A stretch of DNA of 64,000 nucleotides from Rhodobacter sp. (lineage in GTDB: Bacteria > Pseudomonadota > Alphaproteobacteria > Rhodobacterales > Rhodobacteraceae). Of the stretch, positions 35,423-46,098 are shown piece after piece. Position 1 is the first letter of the stretch. Each line of letters starts with the position of its first letter. Where the stretch lies: positions 121,038 through 185,037 of the forward strand of contig JADCDI010000001.1 of the NCBI GenBank assembly GCA_020251025.1, written 5' to 3'. A model generated the notes under the pieces. It was not told the origin of the DNA. It did no database searches and worked only from the letters and a program-made list of their open reading frames with translations. The position numbers were made by a program, and so were the translations under genes.

Positions 35423-37245
35423 CAGAAGGATTGTCCTATGCCGACATAAAGCTGCACGCTGCCATCTGCATTCTGACCGGCGCTGCCCTGGATCGGGGTG
35501 GCAATGTCCACCCGGATCGGTCCAAATCCCGTGGCATAGCGAATTCCGATGCCCGCTCCGGCCTGCCAGCCGCCCTGAGGATCGTCGAAGAAATCCGTCA
35601 CGCCGACACTGCCCACATCGTAAAAGCCCACAACCCCGATCCTTTCAGTGACCGGGGCGCGGATTTCGCCGGACAGGGCCACAAACCTTGTGCCACCTGT
35701 CAGCTGGTCCGGCGAGATCACGTAGACGCCCAGCGACTGAAAGGGATGCCCCCGCACCGTGCCCGCCCCGCCCGAATAGAACAGATAGTCGCGCGGCGTA
35801 TCTTCCAGCCCGGGCCCAAAGACAGACCCCACCTGCACCCGGCCGGCAAGAACAACGGGCCGCTCTGCCCCAAAGCCCCTGTAGGCGCGGCCATCCAGGG
35901 TCAGGCGTCCGCCCGATCCGGTGCCGTTCCACCCCAGGAAAGGCGTCAGTTCTGCGGCAATGAAATAGCCGTTCGTTGCGCTGAACTTGTCGTTGCGGCC
36001 ATCATAGGTTGCCCCCAGCGGCAGCGCCAGGTTGTAAAAGGTGTAATCTGCGGTCAGGTCGGTCACCCGCTGGCCCCGCACCTGCAGCCCGCCCCGCAGC
36101 GTCAGGCGGTCGCTGACGAATTGCGTGGCGGTGATGCCGAGGGTGGCCAGATCGATTGTCTGGTCTTCCTCGTCCAGCCGTTGTGCCGTTGCCCCGATGC
36201 CCAGCAGCGTATCGGGGGTAAAGGTGGCGGGGCGTTCCACTGTGGCACCAAGGATGTAATCGGTCCTGTTGCCGGACGAGCCGATGTTTTCGACGGCCAG
36301 ATCAAAGCGCAGCCGTTCTGCCCCGCCAAGCAGGTTGCGGTGCATCCAGAAGGCCGTCACATCCAGACCATCCAGGGTCGAGATTTCTCCGCCCGCGCCA
36401 AAGCGACGTGGCAAATCCTCGACCAGCGTCGTGCCGATATCCAGCGTGCCGTCGGGGCCGGGGTTTTCGGCTTCGGCAAGGCTGACAGACCGGAACACCC
36501 CGGTCCGCCGCAGCCGCTCGGCGCTGCGCCGCAGGGCTGCCGGGTCGAACACCTTGCCTTCGGGAAAGCCGGCAATCGCGCGGATGCGGTCTTCGCGCAT
36601 CCTCTTTTGCCCCTGGATGCTGAAGGTTCCGAACCGCAGCTTGGGCCCCGGCTGCATTTCCAGCGATGCGGCAAGCGTTCTTGCCTTGTGGTCGACAACC
36701 AGATCCTGGCTGCCCACCGCCGCTTTGGCATGGCCGACGTTGCGCCAGCCCTCGACGGCGGCTTTTGCGGCATCGCGGATCACGCCCGTTGCCGCCGGCA
36801 AGCCCGCGGCAAAACCGTCAGGCAGCGTCGTTCCCTTGGCAAGCGGTGCAATCCGGGTCTGCGAAAAGGCAAAGTCCGGGCCAGGCTGGACGGTGACGAT
36901 GATCTGCCGGATCGTCCCGGGCGCGTCCAGCGGCGCGATGCTTGCAGCCTCGCGGCCATCGACCGAAACCGTGATCACCGGTGAATAAAAGGCGCGGGCA
37001 TAAAGCGCGGCAAGAAGGGCGGAATATTCTGCCCGTGCGGCTGCGAAAAGGTCCTGTGCATCGGACCGGTCTTCGCGCTCTGCCGCCAGCAGGGTCGACG
37101 CGGCGCGCAGGGCTGCCTGCAGCTCTGCCGATGCCCCGGGGGTCAGGAACCGGATCTCGTCCGCAGCCGACACAGGCCCTGCCAGCAGACCTGCAAGGCA
37201 AGCGGCGGCGGCAAGCCGGCGACCCTTCTGCGAACGAAATGCCAA
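35422..37245 (-). CDS. tamA: TamA, outer-membrane Omp85-family protein
   Basis: 607 residues. The signal peptide ends near LAGPVSAADE. POTRA-type domains occupy roughly residues 25-275 (LRFGTFSIQGQKRMREDRIRAI...GKVFDPAALRRSAERLRRTGVF). The C-terminal beta barrel has the surface-antigen motif GTVRGHPFQSL (the R-G-(Y/F) loop of Omp85 proteins) and ends in a C-terminal Phe. It partners with tamB, to which it is translationally coupled. Confidence 0.95.
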   Translation of the reverse strand: MAFRSQKGRRLAAAACLAGLLAGPVSAADEIRFLTPGASAELQAALRAASTLLAAEREDRSDAQDLFAAARAEYSALLAALYARAFYSPVITVSVDGREAASIAPLDAPGTIRQIIVTVQPGPDFAFSQTRIAPLAKGTTLPDGFAAGLPAATGVIRDAAKAAVEGWRNVGHAKAAVGSQDLVVDHKARTLAASLEMQPGPKLRFGTFSIQGQKRMREDRIRAIAGFPEGKVFDPAALRRSAERLRRTGVFRSVSLAEAENPGPDGTLDIGTTLVEDLPRRFGAGGEISTLDGLDVTAFWMHRNLLGGAERLRFDLAVENIGSSGNRTDYILGATVERPATFTPDTLLGIGATAQRLDEEDQTIDLATLGITATQFVSDRLTLRGGLQVRGQRVTDLTADYTFYNLALPLGATYDGRNDKFSATNGYFIAAELTPFLGWNGTGSGGRLTLDGRAYRGFGAERPVVLAGRVQVGSVFGPGLEDTPRDYLFYSGGAGTVRGHPFQSLGVYVISPDQLTGGTRFVALSGEIRAPVTERIGVVGFYDVGSVGVTDFFDDPQGGWQAGAGIGIRYATGFGPIRVDIATPIQGSAGQNADGSVQLYVGIGQSF

Positions 37246-37408
37246 TCAGCCCTCCCCGCGCGCGACGACCATTGCACGCCCTGATTCGCAGGGCAATGCG
37301 TTCCGGTCCGGTAAAGGTGCCGCCGCGCAGGACCTTGCCCTGCCGGGTTCGGTCCTGCGGGAACAGGCCGGATCAGCCCGCCCGCACCGCAGAAGCCGGG
37401 GGTGCCCG

Positions 37409-38680
37409 CTATTGTGCCGCGATCTCTCTGGGCGCTGCCAGCAGCCCTTCGGTAACCGCAGACAGCGCCAGTGCCGCAGCCCCGCTTGCCCAAAGCATTT
37501 CCCCCCAGGCATGAATCTCGATCGTGGGCAGCGGGCGACCGGTATCGAGCACCAGCGCCTCCATCTCGGCCAGGGTATCGGCGGCATAAAGATAGTCGAA
37601 GCGCATCCTGGCCCCGGCCAGAATGATCAGCGCCGGATCGAACAGGTTGACGACATTGGCAAGTCCCACGGCCAGATAGCGCCCGGCCCGCCGGAAGATC
37701 GACCGCGCCGCCTGGTTGCCCGCCTTGGCATGATCGTACAGGCTTTCCAGCAGGACGCGCATCGATTGCCCGTCCTTGTATGTCCAGTTCAGCGCTGTGG
37801 TTGCCTCGCGCGCCAGGGCATAGTCGGCGACATAGGCCTCGAGGCAGCCGCGCTGACCGCAGCGGCACAGGGCGCCGTCAAGCTGCACCTTTGTGTGGCC
37901 CAGCTCCATCCCCAGCCCCATCGCCCCGCGGTAGATGCGGTGGTTCAGCACAAGGCCCATGCCCAGGCCGTGTTCGATGGTGACCACGGCAAAGTCACTG
38001 CGCCCGCGCCCCGCCCCGAACCAAAGTTCTGCCAGGGCACAAAGGTTCGCATCATTGTCCACATGAACGGGCAGCCCCAGCCGCGCGCCCGCCAGTGCGG
38101 CAAGCGGCACCGCCCGCTCGGTCAGGATGGAAGACCACAGCACCCGCCCCGACGGGCTGTCGATATAGCCCGGCAGGCCGATGCCCACGGCGGACAGGTC
38201 GGCGCGGCGCATCCCGGATTTCGCCGCAACCCTGTCCACAAGCGTCCCGATCATCTCCAGCACTTCGGGCGGCGTCAGCGCGACGGGCCTGCGTTCTTCG
38301 TGATGTTCGGCCAGGCGGTTGCCGGCGAAGTCGACGATCACCGCAGAAATGTCCTGATCCGACACTTTCAGCCCGGCCACGTGGCAGGATGCCGCGCGCA
38401 CGCCCAGTGCCACTGCCGGGCGCCCCCGCCCCTCGCCCCCTTCGCGCGGGGCGGCGATTTCCTCGATCAGTCCCGCCTCGATCAGTTCGGATGTCAATGT
38501 GGTGACCGAAGCCGGGCTGACGCCAAGCTCCTTTGCCACCTGCACGCGGGGAATCAGCCCGGCTGCGCGGACGCGTTCAAACACCTGCTGGCGCAGCGGG
38601 CGCAGCGTATCGGACAGGGGCGGAATCCGCGGGCCGCACCCCGCACGGCCATCCGTCTCTGTCAGACCCTGCAGAGGCAT
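37409..38680 (-). CDS. xylR: ROK-family xylose repressor (XylR-like)
   Basis: 423 residues from the ATG at 38680 (MPLQGLTETD); the 484-residue track ORF reaches into the xylF promoter. An N-terminal winged helix (QVFERVRAAGLIPRVQVAKELGVSPASVTTLTSELIEAGLI) precedes a ROK sugar-kinase-like domain with the zinc motif CRCGQRGCLEAY and GHTKVQLDGAL. It is divergent from xylFHGBA, so it is taken as their repressor, released by xylose. Other ROK ligands cannot be excluded from sequence. Confidence 0.87.
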   Translation of the reverse strand: MPLQGLTETDGRAGCGPRIPPLSDTLRPLRQQVFERVRAAGLIPRVQVAKELGVSPASVTTLTSELIEAGLIEEIAAPREGGEGRGRPAVALGVRAASCHVAGLKVSDQDISAVIVDFAGNRLAEHHEERRPVALTPPEVLEMIGTLVDRVAAKSGMRRADLSAVGIGLPGYIDSPSGRVLWSSILTERAVPLAALAGARLGLPVHVDNDANLCALAELWFGAGRGRSDFAVVTIEHGLGMGLVLNHRIYRGAMGLGMELGHTKVQLDGALCRCGQRGCLEAYVADYALAREATTALNWTYKDGQSMRVLLESLYDHAKAGNQAARSIFRRAGRYLAVGLANVVNLFDPALIILAGARMRFDYLYAADTLAEMEALVLDTGRPLPTIEIHAWGEMLWASGAAALALSAVTEGLLAAPREIAAQ

Positions 38681-38787
38681 TTTTTCGGCTCCCGAACTAA
38701 TGATGGCCAAGTTTACACTTGCACGGCCTTGTCTTTGCTGCAGAGCAGCGAAAACTGCCCGATCCTTAAGACAGACCATGTTTTGCC

Positions 38788-38833
38788 CGGCAATTTTATT
38801 TTGACAACTGAAATTATTGACGGCAATTTGCCG
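38788..38833 (+). promoter_or_regulatory. xylF promoter with candidate XylR operator
   Basis: TTGACA at 38801-38806 is a good -35 candidate. The 9-mer CGGCAATTT occurs at 38788-38796 and again at 38821-38829, exactly 33 bp apart (three helical turns) on either side of it. The second copy is part of a perfect inverted repeat CGGCAA-T-TTGCCG (38821-38833). Two short perfect hairpins follow in the leader (38839-38854, and about 38857-38873). The -10 element is poor. Confidence 0.5.
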
Positions 38834-38893
38834 CCGTGCCGACGAATCCGTCGGACCGGCCATTCGCTGGCCGCATCCATAGGGGGAATATCA

Positions 38894-39919
38894 ATGCGTA
38901 ACGCGATTCTCGTCGCCGTGATGGCCGTGACCGGCTTTTCGTCGGCTGCTTTGGCCGAAGGGAAAAAGATCGGCGTTTCCTGGGCGCAGTTTCAGGAAGA
39001 GCGCTGGAAGATCGACGAAGCGGCCATGAAGGCAGCTATCGAGGCAGCCGGTAACGAATACATCTCGGCCGACGCGCAGTCTTCGGCGGAAAAGCAGCTG
39101 TCGGACATTGATGCGCTGATCGCACAGGGTGTTGACGCGCTGATCATCAACGCCTGGGACAAGGACGCTATCGGGCCGGCCATCGAAAAGGCCGCAGCCG
39201 AAGACATTCCGGTCGTGGGCTATGACCGTCTGATCGAAGACGACCGCACCTTCTATCTGACTTTCGACAACGTCGGCGTGGGCCGCATCATTGCCGAAAA
39301 CGTCTTCGCCGCCGCCCCCAAGGGCAACTATGCCATCATCAAGGGCGACCCGGGTGACCCGAACGTCGGCTTCCTGCGTCAGGGCATGGAAGAAGTCATC
39401 GGCGCTGCCGTTGCCGCAGGCGATATCGTGATCGTCGGCGAAGCGAATTCGGACGGCTGGAAGCCCGAGAACGCCCAGAAGAACATGGAGCAGATCCTGA
39501 CCGCCAACAACAACGCGGTTGATGCCGTTCTGGCCCAGAACGACGGCATGGCAGGCGGTGCAGCCGCCGCGCTGGCCGCGCAGGGCCTGAATGTTCCGCT
39601 GGGTGGCCAGGACGGTGACCTTGCCGCGATCAACCGCGTGGCCCGTGGCACCCAGACCGTTTCGGTTTGGAAAGACGCGCGCCAGCTGGGCAAGGCCGCC
39701 GGCGAAATCGCCTCGGCGCTGGCTGACGGGGCCGCGCTGGATTCGATCCCCGGTGCGACGAAATTCTCCGGCGGCGAAAAGGGCATCGAGATGAACGCGA
39801 TCCTGCTGGACCCGACGGCGATCACCAAGGACACCGTCGCGCTGGCGATCGAAGCTGGCCACATCACCAAGGAACAGGCCTGTGAAGGCGCCATGGCCGG
39901 TGTGAAGGGCTGCGAATAA
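38894..39919 (+). CDS. xylF: D-xylose ABC transporter, substrate-binding protein
   Basis: 341 residues from the ATG at 38894, with GGGGGAA upstream; the 835-residue track ORF includes about 1.5 kb antisense to xylR. The signal peptide ends AALA-EGKK. Type-I periplasmic binding fold with XylF-like segments GVSWAQFQEERWKIDE, AWDKDAIGPAIEKA and DPNVGFLRQGM. It captures xylose in the periplasm. It is first in xylF-xylH-xylG-xylB-xylA. Confidence 0.93.
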   Translation: MRNAILVAVMAVTGFSSAALAEGKKIGVSWAQFQEERWKIDEAAMKAAIEAAGNEYISADAQSSAEKQLSDIDALIAQGVDALIINAWDKDAIGPAIEKAAAEDIPVVGYDRLIEDDRTFYLTFDNVGVGRIIAENVFAAAPKGNYAIIKGDPGDPNVGFLRQGMEEVIGAAVAAGDIVIVGEANSDGWKPENAQKNMEQILTANNNAVDAVLAQNDGMAGGAAAALAAQGLNVPLGGQDGDLAAINRVARGTQTVSVWKDARQLGKAAGEIASALADGAALDSIPGATKFSGGEKGIEMNAILLDPTAITKDTVALAIEAGHITKEQACEGAMAGVKGCE

Positions 39920-39933
39920 CCGCCTGACCGCTT

Positions 39934-39961
39934 GGGTGCCGGCCCGCAGGGGCCGGCACCC
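39934..39961 (+). terminator. Intercistronic hairpin between xylF and xylH
   Basis: A perfect 12-bp stem GGGTGCCGGCCC / GGGCCGGCACCC with a GCAG loop, followed by TTCTTGTT. Such structures after binding-protein genes act as partial terminators or 3' stabilisers and raise the binding-protein:permease ratio. Confidence 0.75.
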
Positions 39962-40040
39962 TTCTTGTTCCGGGGCTGGCCGGGCCGTTGCCCGCGCGTC
40001 CTTACCGGTTTGCCGCTGCTTCCAGCTTCATGGACGAGAC

Positions 40041-41432
40041 ATGACCGAACCAACCCATCGCCCCCAGGCCCCCGGTGCCGAAGACGGTCCTGTCGCCCGG
40101 TTTCTGCGCGCGACCGAGATTGACCCCCGGCTGTTGGGCATGGTCGGCGCCCTTGCCCTGATCTGGCTGGCGTTCGAGGCTTATTCGGCCCTTGTCCTTG
40201 GCCGGCCCAGCATGCTTCTTGGTGCCGCCCAGGCGGATGCGAACGGCTTCATCACGCCGCGCAACCTTTGGAACCTTTCGGTCCAGACAGCCTATATCGG
40301 CATCATGGCGACCGGGATGGTTCTGGTCATCATCACGCGGAACATCGACCTGTCCGTCGGCTCGATCATGGGAATGGTCGGGATGTACATGGGGCTGTTG
40401 CAGGTGGAATGGCTTGCACCCGCCCTTGGCATGGGCCACCCGTCGATCTGGATCATCACGGTGATCTTCGGAATCGCGATGGGCACGCTGATCGGTGCCT
40501 TTCAGGGTGTGCTGATCGCCTTTCTTGGCATTCCGTCCTTCATCGTGACGCTTGGCGGTCTGCTTGTCTGGCGCGGTGCGGCGTTTCTGGTCGCAGGCGG
40601 CAAAACGATCGCACCGCTGGACGACACCTTTTCCCTGATCGGCGGCGGGTCCTTCGGCTCGCTCGGCACAACGGGCAGCTGGATTTTTGCGCTGATTGCC
40701 TGTGTCTTTGTCGTTCTGGCCTTTGTCAACGGTCGCAAGGCCCGCAGGCGGCACGGGTTTGCCCTTCGCCCGGTCTGGGCGGAAACATTCGTCATCGGCC
40801 TTGTCTGTTCGGTCATCATCGGGGCAACCGCCGTCGTCAATTCCTATATCTGGCCGCGCGGCAACATCGCGAAATACTATGCCGCCCTAGGGCAGGAACC
40901 GCCTGCCTGCGCCGAATCGAACGACACGATCAACACCGGTGTCTGCGCCACCTTCGGCCATGGCTTTGCCTATCCGGTTCTGATCATGATCGCCGTGGCC
41001 ATCTTCATGACGATCCTGATGACGCAAACCCGGTTCGGACGCTATGTCTTTGCCATTGGCGGCAACCCCGAAGCGGCCTCGCTTTCGGGGATCAACACCC
41101 GGGCCATGACCGTGAAGATTTTTGCCCTGATGGGCGGGCTGGCCGGAATCGCCGCCGTGATCGGGTCTGCCCGGCAGAACAGTGCGACCAATGCGATGGG
41201 CAATCTTGACGAACTTTATGTCATCGCAGCCGCCGTGGTGGGCGGCACCTCGCTGGCCGGTGGTGTGGGCACCATTTATGGCGCGATCATCGGGGCGCTG
41301 ATTCTGACATCGCTGCAAACGGGGATGGTGCTGATCGGGTTCGGGGACGGGTCGTACCAGCGCATCGTGATCGGCATTGCCCTGGTTCTCGCCGTCTGGC
41401 TCGACATCGTGTACCGCAAGCGCATCAAGTGA
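40041..41432 (+). CDS. xylH: D-xylose ABC transporter, permease
   Basis: 463 residues from the ATG at 40041 (MTEPTHRPQ); the track start overlaps the intercistronic hairpin. About 10 or more membrane segments, with the BPD_transp_2 features [38 protein letters not shown] and [20 protein letters not shown] long periplasmic loop ([21 protein letters not shown]) contains two cysteines. It is followed 13 bp later by xylG. Confidence 0.93.
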   Translation: MTEPTHRPQAPGAEDGPVARFLRATEIDPRLLGMVGALALIWLAFEAYSALVLGRPSMLLGAAQADANGFITPRNLWNLSVQTAYIGIMATGMVLVIITRNIDLSVGSIMGMVGMYMGLLQVEWLAPALGMGHPSIWIITVIFGIAMGTLIGAFQGVLIAFLGIPSFIVTLGGLLVWRGAAFLVAGGKTIAPLDDTFSLIGGGSFGSLGTTGSWIFALIACVFVVLAFVNGRKARRRHGFALRPVWAETFVIGLVCSVIIGATAVVNSYIWPRGNIAKYYAALGQEPPACAESNDTINTGVCATFGHGFAYPVLIMIAVAIFMTILMTQTRFGRYVFAIGGNPEAASLSGINTRAMTVKIFALMGGLAGIAAVIGSARQNSATNAMGNLDELYVIAAAVVGGTSLAGGVGTIYGAIIGALILTSLQTGMVLIGFGDGSYQRIVIGIALVLAVWLDIVYRKRIK

Positions 41433-41445
41433 CAGGGATGGTTCA

Positions 41446-42210
41446 ATGAGCAGATCCAATCGCGGAACGCCCCTGGTCGAACTGCGCGACATCTCGATCT
41501 CTTTCGGGGGGATCAAGGCGGTGGACCATGTCAGCGTCGATCTGTACCCCGGCGAAGTCGTGGGTCTGCTGGGCCATAACGGTGCCGGCAAATCGACCCT
41601 GATCAAATGCCTGTCGGGGGCCTATCAGGCCGATGACGGCGAGATTCTGATCAATGGTGAAAAGGTCGACATCTCCAGCCCGCGCGACGCCCGCGCGCTG
41701 AACATCGAGACGATCTACCAGACGCTGGCCCTCGCGGACAATCTGGATGCCGCATCGAACCTGTTTCTGGGGCGCGAGATCGTCAACAGCTTTGGTTTCG
41801 TGGATGAAACCCGGATGGAGGCCGAGACGCGCAAGATCATGGCGCGCCTGAACCCGAACTTCCGCAAGTTCAACGTTCCGGTTTCGGCCCTGTCGGGCGG
41901 TCAGCGACAGTCGGTCGCCATTGCGCGCGCCGTCTATTTCAACGCCAGGATCCTGATCATGGATGAGCCGACCGCAGCCCTGGGTCCGCACGAGACGCAG
42001 ATGGTGGCGGAACTGATCCGCGAGCTGAAGGCGCAAGGCCTGGGCATCTTCCTGATCGAGCATGACATTCATAACGTGATGAAACTTTGCGACCGCGCTT
42101 CGGTGATGAAGAACGGTCAGCTTGTGGGAACCGTCAACGTCGGCGAGGTGACCGACGAAGACATTCTTGGCATGATCATCATGGGCAAGAAGCCGGCCAA
42201 GGCAGCGTGA
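41446..42210 (+). CDS. xylG: D-xylose ABC transporter, single-domain ATPase
   Basis: 254 residues from the ATG at 41446. Walker [10 protein letters not shown], signature LSGGQRQS and Walker B ILIMDEPT are intact. E. coli XylG is a fused double ATPase of about twice this length; here one domain suffices and probably dimerises, as in other alphaproteobacterial pentose systems. There is no second-half remnant, so this is not a truncation. The xylB start shares one base with its stop (TGATG). Confidence 0.92.
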   Translation: MSRSNRGTPLVELRDISISFGGIKAVDHVSVDLYPGEVVGLLGHNGAGKSTLIKCLSGAYQADDGEILINGEKVDISSPRDARALNIETIYQTLALADNLDAASNLFLGREIVNSFGFVDETRMEAETRKIMARLNPNFRKFNVPVSALSGGQRQSVAIARAVYFNARILIMDEPTAALGPHETQMVAELIRELKAQGLGIFLIEHDIHNVMKLCDRASVMKNGQLVGTVNVGEVTDEDILGMIIMGKKPAKAA

Positions 42211-43646
42211 TGTTCATCGGGCTTGATCTGGGCACCTCGGGTGTAAAAGGCCTTTTGATCTCTTCCGATCAGCGGGTGCTGGCCGAAGCCGGTGCCCCGC
42301 TTGCGGTCAGCCGCCCCTTTGAGGGCTGGAGCGAACAATCCCCCGCAGACTGGATCGCGGCCAGCGAACAGGTGATGGACCAGCTGGCGGCACATGGTCT
42401 GGGGTCGGTGCGCGGTATCGGCCTGTCCGGGCAGATGCACGGGGCCACCCTGCTGGATGCCGCGGACGAGGTGCTGCGCCCCTGCATCCTGTGGAACGAT
42501 ACCCGCAGTTCCGAAGAAGCCGCCGAACTGGATGCCGATCCGGTCTTTCGCCGCATCACCGGCAACATCGTGTTCCCGGGCTTTACCGCGCCGAAACTTG
42601 TGTGGATCCGGCGCCACGAACCCGCGCTTTGGGACCGGGTTGCAAAGGTGCTGCTGCCCAAGGATTACCTGCGGCTTTGGCTGACGGGCGAACATGTGGC
42701 CGAGATGTCCGATGCCGCCGGGACAAGCTGGTTCGATACGGGCGCGCGCGACTGGTCCGACGCGTTGCTGGCCCTGACCGGCCTGTCGCGCGGGCATATG
42801 CCGCGCCTTGTCGAGGGGTCGGCACCCTCTGGCATGCTGCGCCCGGCGCTGGCGGGGCGCTGGGGCCTTGCGGCAAACGTGGTCGTTGCCGGGGGCGGTG
42901 GCGACAATGCGGCCTCGGGTGTTGGTGTGGGCGTGGTGCGGGCGGGCGAGGCTTTTGTTTCGCTTGGCACCTCGGGTGTGCTCTTTGCCGCGAATGACGG
43001 CTATCAACCTGCGCCGGAAACAGCCGTCCACACCTTTTGCCACGCCCTGCCCGAGACCTGGCACCAGATGGGTGTCGTGCTGTCCGCGACCGATTCGCTC
43101 AACTGGTATGCCGCCATGGTCGGCGAGACGGCGGCCACCCTGACCGGGCGGCTTGGTGGCCTGCAGGCCCCCGGCAAGCCTGTGTTCCTGCCCTATCTTG
43201 GCGGCGAACGCACACCGCTGAACAGCGCCGCGATCCGCGGTGCGTTCCTGTGCCTCGATCATGGCACAGACCGCGCCGCCGGCACCCGCGCCGTGCTGGA
43301 AGGTGTGACCTTTGCCATCCGCGACTGCCGCGATTCCCTTGCGGCAACCGGAACGCGGCTTGACCGGCTGATTGCCGTGGGTGGCGGATCACGGTCCGAC
43401 TACTGGCTGCAGGCCATTGCCACGGCGCTGGACCTGCCGGTGCACCTGCCGGTTGCCGGCGATTTCGGCGGTGCCTTCGGCGCTGCCCGCCTGGCGGTCA
43501 TGGCGGCCACCGGGGCGGGGGCAGAGATTGCCACGCTGCCCCCGATTGCCCGGACCATCGAACCGGTCCGCGCCCTGACATCCGCCTTCGACGCCGGGCA
43601 CGCCCGTTACCGCGCCGCCCAAGCCGCCATCAAGGACCTGACATGA
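42210..43646 (+). CDS. xylB: Xylulokinase
   Basis: 478 residues from the ATG at 42210; the track ORF extends into xylG. FGGY fold: [14 protein letters not shown] near the N-terminus, [34 protein letters not shown] and the C-terminal ATP motif [11 protein letters not shown]. It phosphorylates D-xylulose to xylulose 5-phosphate. The stop overlaps the xylA start (ATGA). Confidence 0.96.
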   Translation: MFIGLDLGTSGVKGLLISSDQRVLAEAGAPLAVSRPFEGWSEQSPADWIAASEQVMDQLAAHGLGSVRGIGLSGQMHGATLLDAADEVLRPCILWNDTRSSEEAAELDADPVFRRITGNIVFPGFTAPKLVWIRRHEPALWDRVAKVLLPKDYLRLWLTGEHVAEMSDAAGTSWFDTGARDWSDALLALTGLSRGHMPRLVEGSAPSGMLRPALAGRWGLAANVVVAGGGGDNAASGVGVGVVRAGEAFVSLGTSGVLFAANDGYQPAPETAVHTFCHALPETWHQMGVVLSATDSLNWYAAMVGETAATLTGRLGGLQAPGKPVFLPYLGGERTPLNSAAIRGAFLCLDHGTDRAAGTRAVLEGVTFAIRDCRDSLAATGTRLDRLIAVGGGSRSDYWLQAIATALDLPVHLPVAGDFGGAFGAARLAVMAATGAGAEIATLPPIARTIEPVRALTSAFDAGHARYRAAQAAIKDLT

Positions 43647-44950
43647 CCGATTTCTTCAGGGATATTCCCGCTGTCACCTACGTTGGCCCGAATTCCGATG
43701 TCGAATTCGGCTTTCGCCATTACAACAAGGACGAAGTCATTCTGGGCAAGCGGATGGAAGACCATCTGCGCTTTGCCGTGGCCTGGTGGCACAGCTTTGC
43801 CTGGGAAGGCGGCGATCCCTTTGGCGGCCAGACGTTCCAGCGCCCCTGGCACCCGCAGGATTCGATGAAAACCGCCCGCATCAAGGCCGATGTCGCCTTC
43901 GAGATGTTCCAGATCCTGGGCGTGCCCTTTTACTGCTGGCACGATGCCGATGTGCGCCCCGAGACCGGCAATTTCGCCGACAATCTGAAAACGCTGAACG
44001 AAATCACCGACTATATGGCGGAAAAACAGGCGCAGACCGGCATCAGGCTGCTGTGGGGCACCGCCAACATGTTCAGCCACCGGCGCTGGATGGCGGGGGC
44101 ATCGACCAACCCTGATCCCGAGGTCTTCGCCTTTGCCGCCGCCACGGTGAAAAGCTGCCTGGATGCGACGCACCGGATGGGCGGGCAGAACTATGTGCTG
44201 TGGGGCGGGCGCGAGGGGTACGAGACGCTGCTGAACACCGACCTGGCGCAGGAGATGGACCATATGGGCCGCTTCCTGAACATGGTGGTCGAATACAAGC
44301 ACAGGATCGGCTTCAAGGGCACCATTCTGGTGGAACCGAAACCGCAGGAACCCTCAAAGCATCAGTACGATTATGACGCCGCCACCTGTTTCGGCTTCCT
44401 GCAGAAATACGGCCTGGAAAAAGAGGTGAAGCTGAACCTGGAACAGGGCCACGCCATCCTTGCCGGGCACAGCTTTGAACACGAAATCGCCACGGCCGCC
44501 GCCCTTGGCGTGTTCGGATCGATCGATATGAACCGGAACGACTATCAGTCGGGCTGGGACACCGACCAGTTTCCCAACAACGTCCCTGAAACCGCGCTGG
44601 CCTATTACGAGGTGCTGCGTGCAGGCGGCTTTACCACCGGTGGCACCAACTTTGACGCCAAGGTACGCCGCCAGTCGCTGGACCCCGCAGACCTGATTCT
44701 GGCCCATGTCGGTGCGATGGATACCTGCGCACGCGGCCTGAAAGCCGCCGCTGCCCTGCTGCAATCGGGCGAGCTGGAGGTGGCGCGCAAGGCCCGCTAC
44801 GCCGGATGGGCCACGCCCCAGGCACGGCAGATGCTGGCAAGCGGTACGCTTGAGTCGATCACCGCAGAGGTTCTGGCCAGGGGGATCAACCCCCAGCCCG
44901 TGTCCGGCCGACAGGAACGCCTTGAGAATCTGTGGAACCGTTACGTCTGA
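43643..44950 (+). CDS. xylA: Xylose isomerase
   Basis: 435 residues, class II size. The catalytic His lies in FYCWHDADV. The metal-binding segment [16 protein letters not shown] and the later LNLEQGHA and GSIDMN motifs are intact. It isomerises D-xylose to D-xylulose (and often glucose to fructose). Co-translation with xylB completes the isomerase route from xylose to the pentose phosphate pathway. Confidence 0.97.
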   Translation: MTDFFRDIPAVTYVGPNSDVEFGFRHYNKDEVILGKRMEDHLRFAVAWWHSFAWEGGDPFGGQTFQRPWHPQDSMKTARIKADVAFEMFQILGVPFYCWHDADVRPETGNFADNLKTLNEITDYMAEKQAQTGIRLLWGTANMFSHRRWMAGASTNPDPEVFAFAAATVKSCLDATHRMGGQNYVLWGGREGYETLLNTDLAQEMDHMGRFLNMVVEYKHRIGFKGTILVEPKPQEPSKHQYDYDAATCFGFLQKYGLEKEVKLNLEQGHAILAGHSFEHEIATAAALGVFGSIDMNRNDYQSGWDTDQFPNNVPETALAYYEVLRAGGFTTGGTNFDAKVRRQSLDPADLILAHVGAMDTCARGLKAAAALLQSGELEVARKARYAGWATPQARQMLASGTLESITAEVLARGINPQPVSGRQERLENLWNRYV

Positions 44951-45010
44951 TCGCACCGCCAGACCCGCAAGGGGCACGCCTTGCCCCGCCCCCGCCGAAA
45001 GGACCGCTTC

Positions 45011-46042
45011 ATGGGTTACGTCCCCGCCGAAGACCGCTGCGACCGCATGATTTACCGCCGTTGCGGCGCGTCCGGCCTGAAGCTGCCGGTCGTCTCTCTG
45101 GGCCTGTGGCACAACTTCGGCCACGACACCCCGCATGAGACAAAGCAGGCTATCTGCCGCACCGCCTTTGATCAGGGCATCACCCATTTCGATCTGGCCA
45201 ACAATTACGGCCCGCCCCCCGGCAGCGCCGAAGAAGCTTTCGGCGGGATTCTGAAGACCGATTTTCACGGGCTGCGGGACGAGCTGATCATCTCGTCCAA
45301 GGCAGGCTATCTGATGTGGGGCGGCCCCTATGGCGAATGGGGCAGCCGCAAACACCTGATCGCCTCCTGCGACCAGTCACTGAAGCGCCTGGGGCTTGAT
45401 TATGTCGATATCTTCTATTCGCACCGCTTCGATCCCGACACGCCGCTGGAAGAGACGATGCAGGCGCTGGATTACATCGTGCGGTCGGGCCGGGCGCTTT
45501 ATGTCGGCCTGTCATCCTACAATTCCGAAAAGACCCGGCAGGCTGTTGCCATTCTGAAAGACCTGGGCACGCCCTGCCTGATTCACCAGCCCAGCTACAA
45601 TATCCTGAACCGCTGGATCGAAACGGACGGGCTGAAGGAAACCCTGGCTGATCTTGGCATCGGGTCCATTGCCTTCACGCCGCTGGCGCAGGGTATTCTG
45701 ACCCGCAAATACCTGAACGGCATCCCGCAGGGCAGCCGCGCCAGCCAGGGAAAGTCGCTTGATCCTGCTGTTATCACCGAAGGCGCGCTGAATTCCGTTC
45801 GCGCACTGGATGCGATGGCACAGGCACGGGGTCAGACCCTGGCGCAAATGGCCATTGCCTGGGTCTTGCGCCACGGCGGCATCACCACCGCCCTGATCGG
45901 CGCATCCAGGCCCGAACAGGTTGTCGATTGCTGCGGCGCGATCAGCAACCTGGACTTCTCGGATGCCGAACTGGCGCAGATCAACCAGATCGCCGAGCAG
46001 AAGGATGTCAACCTTTGGGCCAGATCGGCACAGCTTGACTGA
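45011..46042 (+). CDS. mgrA: Aldo/keto reductase, MgrA/YghZ-like L-glyceraldehyde-3-phosphate reductase
   Basis: 343 residues from the ATG at 45011 (GAAAGGA upstream). Catalytic tetrad positions are visible: D and Y in FDLANNYG, K in SSKAGYLMW, and H in YSHRFDPD. The N-terminus MIYRRCGASGLKLPVVSLGLWHNFG is characteristic of the YghZ/AKR14 group, which reduces L-glyceraldehyde 3-phosphate or methylglyoxal. Its role in a xylose operon is unclear; detoxifying sugar-derived aldehydes is one idea. The 3' 340 bases are duplicated at 47986-48327. Confidence 0.85.
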   Translation: MGYVPAEDRCDRMIYRRCGASGLKLPVVSLGLWHNFGHDTPHETKQAICRTAFDQGITHFDLANNYGPPPGSAEEAFGGILKTDFHGLRDELIISSKAGYLMWGGPYGEWGSRKHLIASCDQSLKRLGLDYVDIFYSHRFDPDTPLEETMQALDYIVRSGRALYVGLSSYNSEKTRQAVAILKDLGTPCLIHQPSYNILNRWIETDGLKETLADLGIGSIAFTPLAQGILTRKYLNGIPQGSRASQGKSLDPAVITEGALNSVRALDAMAQARGQTLAQMAIAWVLRHGGITTALIGASRPEQVVDCCGAISNLDFSDAELAQINQIAEQKDVNLWARSAQLD

Positions 46043-46054
46043 CACGGCATGGAA

Positions 46055-46081
46055 CCTGCCGGGCCCTGACGGCCCGGCAGG
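46055..46081. terminator. Perfect hairpin between mgrA and the yiaAB gene
   Basis: CCTGCCGGGCC-CTGAC-GGCCCGGCAGG, an 11-bp perfect stem between convergent genes. No T-run follows, so it may be a processing or Rho-assisted end, or serve both strands. Confidence 0.6.
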
Positions 46082-46098
46082 CAGGGATTGTCCGGGGG

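Noticed and set aside
37412-38893. Upstream two-thirds of the 835-residue ORF ending in xylF
   Set aside because: It is antisense to the ROK gene. XylF has its own signal peptide and ATG at 38894.
41446-42210. xylG considered as truncated
   Set aside because: It has one complete ATPase domain and is immediately coupled to xylB; single-domain forms exist in related pentose/ribose-type systems.
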